Shown here piece after piece: positions 59,232-64,000 of a stretch of 64,000 nt of DNA. The position numbers were made by a program, and so were the translations under genes. The stretch lies in NCBI GenBank assembly GCA_003169895.1, contig PNAE01000006.1, forward strand, positions 62,001-126,000, in the 5' to 3' direction. Numbering within the stretch: position 1 is the first letter of the stretch; each line of letters starts with the position of its first letter. Origin of the DNA: Gemmatimonadota bacterium. Lineage in GTDB: Bacteria > Gemmatimonadota > Gemmatimonadetes > Gemmatimonadales > GWC2-71-9. Below the pieces are notes generated by a model. It did not search any database. It was not told the DNA's origin and saw only the letters and a list, made by a program, of their open reading frames with translations.

Positions 59232-60247
59232 CGTCGCACGACGCCGAGCCCCGGTCCGTCGGGCAGCGTCACCTGACCCTGGGGAATCGTGGCCCCGCTG
59301 AATGGGTCATCGCGCAAGAGGGCCGCTCCGTCGAGGTCGACGATATCGACCAGCGGCGTGAGATGCGCCGCCGCGGTGATTCCGAGTGACGACTCGATCA
59401 TGCATCCGACCATGACCGTCATCTGGTGCGCGCGCGCGATCGCGATCATCCGGAGCGCCTCGCGCAGCGAGCCGCACTTGGCGAGCTTGATGTTGATGCC
59501 GTCAACCCGCCCCGCGAGGCGTGGAATATCCGCCGACGTGACACAACTCTCGTCGGCGATAACCGGAATGCGTGCGTGGCGGCGGACGTGCTCCAACCCG
59601 TCGAGGTCGCCCGGTGCCACGGGCTGCTCCAGCACCGTCACGCCGAATTCCTCGAGCACCGGGAGCATATGCACTGCGTGTGCCGCGGTCCAGCCGCAAT
59701 TGGCATCGACCCGGAGTTCCCGGTCGGTGGCCTCTCGCATGGTGCGCAGGATGGCGAGGTCGTCGGTGCTGCCGAGCTTGACCTTGAGGATCGGGTAATC
59801 GGCCGCTTCGGTGACCTTGCGCCGAGTCATCTCAGGCGTATCGATGCCGATGGTGAACGTTGACCGCGGAGCCCGCGCCCGGTCGAGGCCCCAGTATTGC
59901 CAGAGCGGCAGCCCGAGCCGCTTTGCCACGAGGTCATGCAGCGCCGCCGAGATGGCCACGCGCGCCGCGGCGTTGCGCTGGAGCGTCGTCTCGAGGCAAA
60001 GCTCGATCGACTCGAGTTGGAACGGATCATCGCCCAGGAGCGGCCCATAGGTGGCGAGCGCCGCCGCCGCCGTGTCGAGCGTCTCGCCGTAAAAGCGGGT
60101 GGCCGCCGCTTCGCCCCACCCTTCGACGCCGTCACTGTCGGTGATTTTCACCATGAGCGTCCGGTACTCGGTCTGGCTTCCCCGAGCGATGACGAACGGA
60201 TGCCGGGTGTGCAGCGTCAGGACTTCGGTGCTGAGGCGCAGGGTCAT
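59228..60247 (-). CDS. Dipeptide epimerase (L-Ala-D/L-Glu epimerase-like, enolase superfamily)
   Basis: 339 aa from ATG at 60247. Enolase-superfamily layout: capping domain (HPFVIARGSQTEYRTL, GEAAATRFYGE), catalytic Lys in YPILKVKLGS, metal ligands in RVDANCGW, TVLEQPVAPGD and IPVIADESC, and the second catalytic Lys in GINIKLAKCGSLREAL. Matches epimerases of murein peptides (Ala-Glu) used in cell-wall recycling; other dipeptides are possible. A long upstream extension of the frame is low-complexity. A four-unit heptad array ends about 11 nt before the ATG, where no ribosome-binding site is seen. Confidence 0.9.
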   Translation of the reverse strand: MTLRLSTEVLTLHTRHPFVIARGSQTEYRTLMVKITDSDGVEGWGEAAATRFYGETLDTAAAALATYGPLLGDDPFQLESIELCLETTLQRNAAARVAISAALHDLVAKRLGLPLWQYWGLDRARAPRSTFTIGIDTPEMTRRKVTEAADYPILKVKLGSTDDLAILRTMREATDRELRVDANCGWTAAHAVHMLPVLEEFGVTVLEQPVAPGDLDGLEHVRRHARIPVIADESCVTSADIPRLAGRVDGINIKLAKCGSLREALRMIAIARAHQMTVMVGCMIESSLGITAAAHLTPLVDIVDLDGAALLRDDPFSGATIPQGQVTLPDGPGLGVVRR

Positions 60248-60257
60248 GGATGATCGT

Positions 60258-60285
60258 CGTGAGGCGTGGGTCGTGAGTCGTGAGT
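60258..60285 (+). repeat. Four-unit heptad array in the epimerase leader
   Basis: Units CGTGAGG, CGTGGGT, CGTGAGT, CGTGAGT on the plus strand, directly upstream of the epimerase ATG (the reverse complement is in the mRNA). Belongs to the same 7-bp family as the other arrays. Confidence 0.65.
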
Positions 60286-60346
60286 GATGGAAAGTAACGC
60301 GCCGTGTGAGCGGATGGAGCGGACGGATATTCCGCTGCGCGACGCC

Positions 60347-60482
60347 GCTCCGAGCCGCGCCCTCCGTAGGGCCGCCTCGTTTCGCCAGCGGCCGCTGTCC
60401 CGCGATGCCGCCGGGCCCGCAGGACTCACTGCGGCCGCGCCAGCGAAGCGCAGCGGCCCGAAGCGAGGGCGCGGTTCGGAGC
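60347..60482. repeat. Large GC-rich palindrome
   Basis: Two arms of about 50 bp around a roughly 30-nt loop. The outer 18 bp (GCTCCGAGCCGCGCCCTC against GAGGGCGCGGTTCGGAGC) pair with one mismatch; the inner arms, running to GCAGCGGCC-type stretches, pair imperfectly. In RNA it would form a very stable hairpin between the HDAC-like gene and the epimerase gene. Confidence 0.7.
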
Positions 60483-60547
60483 AAGGGCGCGGCCCGGAGC
60501 ATTACGTCGGAGCGCAGCTCGGAGCGCGACCGTGCGGGACACGCTGA

Positions 60548-61438
60548 CTAGCTCAGCGCGTCGACCGTCGCGACGACGCCGGCCGCAAGCCGCAACGGCG
60601 CGTAGCCACCTTCCATGAGCGCCACGATCGGCGTCGCGGCGAATCGCTCGCGAAGGCGGCCGATCCATGCCGCATAATGCTCCGGCTCCAAGGTGAAGCC
60701 GCCGAGCGGGTCGCCCTGCATCCCATCGTAGCCGGCCGAAACCAGGATGACGTCGGGCTGCCACCCGGTCGTCGCCCGATCGATACCGCGCCAGAGCGAC
60801 TCGACGTACGCCTGCGGAGGCAACCCGGCGGCCATTGGCAGGTTGAAGCAGTTGCCGACACCGCGCTCGTCGGCGGAGCCGCTGCCCGGATACCACGGCC
60901 ACTGATGCATCGATACGAAGTGGGTCCGGGATTCACGCTCCACCATCGCTTGCGTCCCGTTGCCGTGATGCACATCCCAATCGACGATCAGGATGCGTTC
61001 AAAACCGCGATGTCGCGCCGCCTCGGCCAGTACGGCGACGTGATTGACGATGCAGAAACCCATGGCGCGATCGGGCAGCGCGTGGTGTCCCGGCGGCCGG
61101 ATCGCCGCAAAGGCGTGCCCCGCGCCGGCCAATGCGTGATTCAGTGCGGCCAGCGCCGCGCCCGTTGCCGCCAACGTTGCCGTCCAGCTGTGAGCGTTGA
61201 TGGTGGTGTCGGGTCCGAGCTCACCACCGCCGACCGCGCTCATCGCAGCGACGCGATCGAGATAGGAACGCTCGTGACACCGGAGCAGCGGCTCGATGGG
61301 AGCGCCTGGCGCCTCGATCAGTTCGACGCCCCGGTGAGACTGAAGCGCCGCATGGACCGCGGCGAGTCGCGATGGCTGATCGGGATGCCCGGCGCCTGGA
61401 GCGTGTGTCAGGCATGCCCGGGCCGTGAAGACCCGCAT
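60548..61438 (-). CDS. HDAC/acetylpolyamine amidohydrolase family protein
   Basis: 296 aa. Zn-hydrolase motifs are complete: RPPGHHALPDRAMGFCIVNH (catalytic His-His), ILIVDWDVHHGNGTQAM (Zn Asp and His), SMHQWPWYPGSG, LVSAGYDGMQGDPLGGF (Zn Asp) and MEGGY. Removes acetyl groups from Lys or polyamines; bacterial members act on acetoin-related proteins, acetylpolyamines or acetyl-lysine, and the substrate cannot be chosen here. It follows two small genes and probably shares their transcript from glyS. Confidence 0.93.
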   Translation of the reverse strand: MRVFTARACLTHAPGAGHPDQPSRLAAVHAALQSHRGVELIEAPGAPIEPLLRCHERSYLDRVAAMSAVGGGELGPDTTINAHSWTATLAATGAALAALNHALAGAGHAFAAIRPPGHHALPDRAMGFCIVNHVAVLAEAARHRGFERILIVDWDVHHGNGTQAMVERESRTHFVSMHQWPWYPGSGSADERGVGNCFNLPMAAGLPPQAYVESLWRGIDRATTGWQPDVILVSAGYDGMQGDPLGGFTLEPEHYAAWIGRLRERFAATPIVALMEGGYAPLRLAAGVVATVDALS

Positions 61439-61445
61439 CGGCGCG

Positions 61446-61706
61446 TCAGCGCACCGGCATCCGGCGGCTGCGCATCACGATCAACGCCCCGTCGCCGGGA
61501 ACGCGCTCGTCGGCCAGCGAACGGGATTCATCGCGGACCTCGGCACCGCGAAACTTCACCAGAAACCCGCCGGGATCAGCGGTGATGTGCACGGCGTCGA
61601 GCGCCCGCTGCTTGACCTCGCGGATCGGTGTGGACGGTGGCAGGTGCAGTACGACGTCGTCCCAGGCCTCGAGGACCCGAACCCGTAACTGGAGGTTAAC
61701 GCTCAC
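61446..61706 (-). CDS. Small beta-grasp (ubiquitin-like) protein
   Basis: 86 aa. The order is strand (VNLQLRVRVLEAWDDVVLHL), turn PPSTPIREVKQRALDAVHI (helix), then FLVKFRGAEVRDESRSLAD, then a final strand GALIVMRSRR. This is the order of a ubiquitin/YukD-like beta-grasp fold, by eye. There is no C-terminal Gly-Gly. GTG start at 61706 overlaps the stop of the gene upstream (GTGA), so it is co-translated with the 90-aa protein. Function unknown. Confidence 0.7.
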   Translation of the reverse strand: MSVNLQLRVRVLEAWDDVVLHLPPSTPIREVKQRALDAVHITADPGGFLVKFRGAEVRDESRSLADERVPGDGALIVMRSRRMPVR

Positions 61707-61975
61707 GCGGTACTCTCCGGCGGTGCCGGCAGCGTGGAGAGAAAGCGATCGACGGCCTGGTCGAACAGGAGCGTCGAACCGCGGACATACGTGGCCCCAT
61801 CGCGGCTGAACGCCGCCAGCGCGATCTCCTCACCGCCCTGCCCGCGCAATACCAGGTGTCCGGGGCCTTCGCGCTCCGGAAACGCCGCGCTCTGCGGCAC
61901 GCGTTCGGCAAAGAAGCGCTTGGCGCGCACGAAGATCTCACTGGCGTCGAGGCTTGTGGTGGTTTCAAAAACCAT
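61703..61975 (-). CDS. Conserved-looking small protein, 90 aa
   Basis: From ATG at 61975 the protein is MVFETTTSLDASEIFVRAKR and so on; an earlier ATG at 62029 would add residues read from repeat DNA. It has an N-terminal helix, a beta-rich centre (GHLVLRGQGGEEIALAAFSR) and a C-terminal helix (LLFDQAVDRFLSTL). Not recognised. The tight GTGA coupling with the ubiquitin-like gene suggests that the two act together. Confidence 0.65.
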   Translation of the reverse strand: MVFETTTSLDASEIFVRAKRFFAERVPQSAAFPEREGPGHLVLRGQGGEEIALAAFSRDGATYVRGSTLLFDQAVDRFLSTLPAPPESTA

Positions 61976-61999
61976 GTTACACCCGGGTTGATATTCGCC

Positions 62000-62055
62000 C
62001 GTGGCTGGTAGCTGTCGGCCACGAGCCATCAGCCATCAGCCACTAGCTACCAGCC
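62000..62055 (-). repeat. Eight-unit heptad array containing the glyS stop codon
   Basis: Eight contiguous 7-bp units, including GGCTGGT, AGCTAGT and two identical GGCTGAT, ending with AGCCACG. The TGA stop of glyS (62038-62036) is within the first GGCTGAT. The outer units AGCTACC-AGCC and GGCTGGT-AGCT form an 11-bp inverted repeat. The last six residues of GlyRS are encoded within the array. Confidence 0.85.
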
Positions 62056-63373
62056 GCTGCTGCAGCCACGATTTCACCTGGTCCAGTCCGATCCGATCCT
62101 GCGCCATCGAATCGCGGTGGCGGACCGTGACGCTGCGCTGCCCGGCGGTATCGCCGTCCACGGTCACGCACCACGGCGTGCCGATCTCGTCCTGCCGCCG
62201 ATACCGCCGGCCAATGGCGCCGCTGGCGTCATGGAACGCCGGCATCGCCGCGCGCAGGTCGTGGTACAGCTCCAGTGCCAGCTCCGGCATGCCGTCCTTG
62301 TTCACCAACGGCAGCACGGCGACCTTCACCGGCGCGAGATGCGGCGCGAAGCCCATCACCACCCGCGTCTCCGCCTCGACCATTTCCTCGCGGTATGCAT
62401 CCGCCATCACCGTGAGCGTCACGCGATCGGCGCCCGCGGCGGTCTCGACGACATAGGGAAGGTAGCGCTCTCCCGTCGCCTGCTCGAAGTACTCCATCTT
62501 CTTGCCGGAATACTCCTGATGGCGCCGGAGGTCGAAATCGGTGCGGTTGTGGATGCCTTCGATTTCCTGCCAGCCGAACGGAAACTCGTACTCGACGTCG
62601 TAGGCGGCCTTGGCGTAATGCGCCAGCTCATCCGGGCCATGCTGGTGCCAACGCAACCTCGACGGCGTGAGGCCCAGGCCCTCGTGCCATGCCATGCGCA
62701 CCGCCCGCCAGCGCTCGAACCATTCCTCATCGGTGCCCGGGCGGACGAAAAACTGCATCTCCATCTGCTCGAATTCGCGGGTGCGAAAGATGAAGTTGCC
62801 GGGGGTAATCTCGTTGCGGAACGCCTTGCCGATCTGGGCGATGCCGAACGGGACCTTCTGACGCGACGAATTCAAGACGTTCAAGTAGTTGACATACGTG
62901 CCCTGGGCGGTCTCGGGGCGCAGATAGACCACCGCCGCGGTCTCCTCGACCGGACCCATGAAGGTCTTGAACATCAGGTTGAACTGGCGCGGCTCGGTCA
63001 GGTCGCAGGCGGTATGCTCGCCCGGGACCTTGCTGGGTTTCTGCGGACACCGCGCGTCGGCCAGCTTGTCCGCCCGGAAGCGGGACTTGCAGGTCCGGCA
63101 GTCCACCATCGGATCGGTAAAGCCGCTGACGTGGCCCGACGCCTCCCAGACCCTGGGATGCATGAGGATGGCCGCGTCCAGGCCCTCAATGTCATCCCGC
63201 GCCTGCACCAGGGAGCGCCACCAACGATCTTTGATGTTACGCTTGAGCGCGACGCCGAGCGGCCCATAGTCCCAGACCGATCCGAGACCACCGTAGACCT
63301 CGGATGACTGGAACACGAAGCCCCGGCGCTTGGCCAGGGAAACGAGTTTTTCCATTGTAGGCGCGTCGGCCAT
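62036..63373 (-). CDS. glyS: Glycyl-tRNA synthetase, alpha2 type
   Basis: 445 aa. Class II synthetase of the dimeric (eukaryote/archaeal-like) type, not the tetrameric alpha2-beta2 bacterial type. Motifs: MEKLVSLAKRRGFVFQSSEV and GGLGSVWDYGPLGVALKRN, RPETAQGTYVNYLNVLN (motif 2 region), FGIAQIGKAFRNEITPGNFI and RTREFEQMEMQFF; the C-terminal anticodon domain has APVKVAVLPLVNKDG. Charges tRNA-Gly. The C-terminal residues RLVASG are encoded by the heptad array. ATG at 63373 was chosen; a longer frame reaches into the divergent region. Confidence 0.97.
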   Translation of the reverse strand: MADAPTMEKLVSLAKRRGFVFQSSEVYGGLGSVWDYGPLGVALKRNIKDRWWRSLVQARDDIEGLDAAILMHPRVWEASGHVSGFTDPMVDCRTCKSRFRADKLADARCPQKPSKVPGEHTACDLTEPRQFNLMFKTFMGPVEETAAVVYLRPETAQGTYVNYLNVLNSSRQKVPFGIAQIGKAFRNEITPGNFIFRTREFEQMEMQFFVRPGTDEEWFERWRAVRMAWHEGLGLTPSRLRWHQHGPDELAHYAKAAYDVEYEFPFGWQEIEGIHNRTDFDLRRHQEYSGKKMEYFEQATGERYLPYVVETAAGADRVTLTVMADAYREEMVEAETRVVMGFAPHLAPVKVAVLPLVNKDGMPELALELYHDLRAAMPAFHDASGAIGRRYRRQDEIGTPWCVTVDGDTAGQRSVTVRHRDSMAQDRIGLDQVKSWLQQRLVASG

Positions 63374-63461
63374 CGGACGATACTGGTTAGGGTAGAAGAA
63401 CAGTATCAAAGGGACACAAACGTAATGAGACGGCAGGATTCTTGCTGCTTCGCTTGACCTT

Positions 63462-64000
63462 ATGGTAACGCGACGTCCTCCCGATCCCTGCCTTCCCGAG
63501 CCATCTGTGGCGCCGGGGACCCGTGGGATGACCCTGCTCGAACTCCTCATCGTGATCTCGATGATCGGCATCCTCTCCGCAATCGCGATCACCCGGTTGG
63601 ACTGGCGGCGCTACCAGGCCGATGCCGCCGCTCGAGGGATGATGGCGGAGCTGGCGACCGCGCAACGCCTGGCCCTGTCGCTTCAGTCCAACATGGTGGT
63701 GACCTTTCCCGACAGCCTCAGGATGCGGATTCTCGAGGACGCCAATAATGACGGTGCGGCCGGAGGGAGTGAGCGTGTCCGAACAGTGCCGCTTGATAAC
63801 AATTTCTCGTTTGGCAAGGGGAGCGCTCCCAACATCCCCGCCCCGGACGTCCCAACGCAGTTCACCACCCTGACCTTTCATCGCGACGGCTCCGCTGACA
63901 AGAGCGGCACGCTGTACCTGCAGGGGCCGGGGTACGATCCGAACTGCGCCCATTGTCGCGCGATCTCCGTCACGCGCGCGACCGGTCGCGTCGTCTGGTA
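63462..64000 (+). CDS. Type II/IV pseudopilin (GspH/FimT-like), 5' part
   Basis: Open to the right edge, 179 complete codons. After a leader of about 22 residues it has the prepilin peptidase site G|MTLLELLIV, with Glu at +5 of the mature protein, and a hydrophobic helix (LLIVISMIGILSAIAITRL). The rest is a GspH-like globular domain with a CAHC motif near the end of the window. It is likely a minor pseudopilin of a type II secretion or type IV pilus system whose other genes lie outside. ATG at 63462 was chosen; no strong ribosome-binding site precedes it. Divergent from glyS. Confidence 0.85.
   Translation, partial: MVTRRPPDPCLPEPSVAPGTRGMTLLELLIVISMIGILSAIAITRLDWRRYQADAAARGMMAELATAQRLALSLQSNMVVTFPDSLRMRILEDANNDGAAGGSERVRTVPLDNNFSFGKGSAPNIPAPDVPTQFTTLTFHRDGSADKSGTLYLQGPGYDPNCAHCRAISVTRATGRVVW

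Larger units (their letters stand above)
60248..60547. other. 300-bp spacer rich in repeats
   Basis: Between two minus-strand genes. It contains a short heptad array (60258-60285), a long GC-rich palindrome (60347-60482) and more GGAGCG/CGGAGC units at 60485-60535. The open frame across it is low-complexity Arg/Ala/Gly and not believed to be coding. Confidence 0.7.

Noticed and set aside
60248..60502. N-terminal extension of the epimerase
   Set aside because: Low-complexity Arg/Ala/Leu sequence read from the palindrome; the enzyme family begins at the ATG at 60247.

Overview
This window is high-GC bacterial chromosome (about two-thirds G+C by eye) with dense, mostly minus-strand operons and many 1-8 nt gene overlaps. 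The gene families point to Gemmatimonadota, with Acidobacteriota as the main alternative. The evidence is five ADOP/MacB-type duplicated permeases, two tandem GWxTD-domain proteins, a class II B12-dependent ribonucleotide reductase, the alpha2 type of glycyl-tRNA synthetase, and a TonB receptor. This is family-level inference; there is no rRNA, tRNA, CRISPR array, phage or recognisable transposase in the window.

Layout. Positions 1-12240 (all minus strand): a regulatory and potassium block. In transcription order it holds an NtrC-like regulator, an NtrY-like kinase, an OmpR-family regulator and kinase, KdpE, a short KdpD, a direct-repeat operator, a 39-aa membrane peptide, KdpF, KdpA, KdpB, KdpC and the start of an outer-membrane beta-barrel protein. 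Positions 12247-15430: an alkaline-phosphatase-superfamily hydrolase, a VTT-like membrane protein and an unidentified secreted protein. Positions 15654-30911: five ADOP permeases, two ABC ATPases and one membrane-fusion protein. Positions 30980-33448: a TonB receptor and a His/Cys-rich exported protein. Positions 33647-35793 (plus): a GDP-fucose-synthase-like enzyme and a glycosyltransferase. Positions 36047-43489 (minus): NrdJ and two GWxTD paralogues. Positions 43559-45449: a serine hydrolase inserted on the opposite strand, flanked by a 137-bp direct repeat of the amidase 3' end. Positions 45311-53999: amidase, PP2C phosphatase, AnmK, MurQ, gamma-glutamyltransferase and an ABC exporter. Positions 54083-60247 (minus): one tightly packed operon of dipeptide epimerase, PriA, a LOR/SDH-family enzyme, a hypothetical, a Fur-family regulator and CcdA. 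Positions 60548-63373 (minus): GlyRS, two small proteins and an HDAC-family hydrolase. The window ends inside a pseudopilin gene on the plus strand.

Themes. Cell-wall turnover genes are frequent (amidase, AnmK, MurQ, L-Ala-D/L-Glu-type epimerase, Ggt). Potassium import is under several two-component systems. Export is represented by the ADOP block and by the exporter at 52254.

The least expected signal is a family of intergenic arrays with exact 7-bp periodicity. At several genes the array starts at or across the stop codon, it often folds back as an inverted repeat, and one copy lies inside a signal-peptide coding region. A second unusual point is that three overlapping gene junctions (7217-7220, 13653-13656, 54805-54808) are best explained by CTG start codons in a CTGA overlap.
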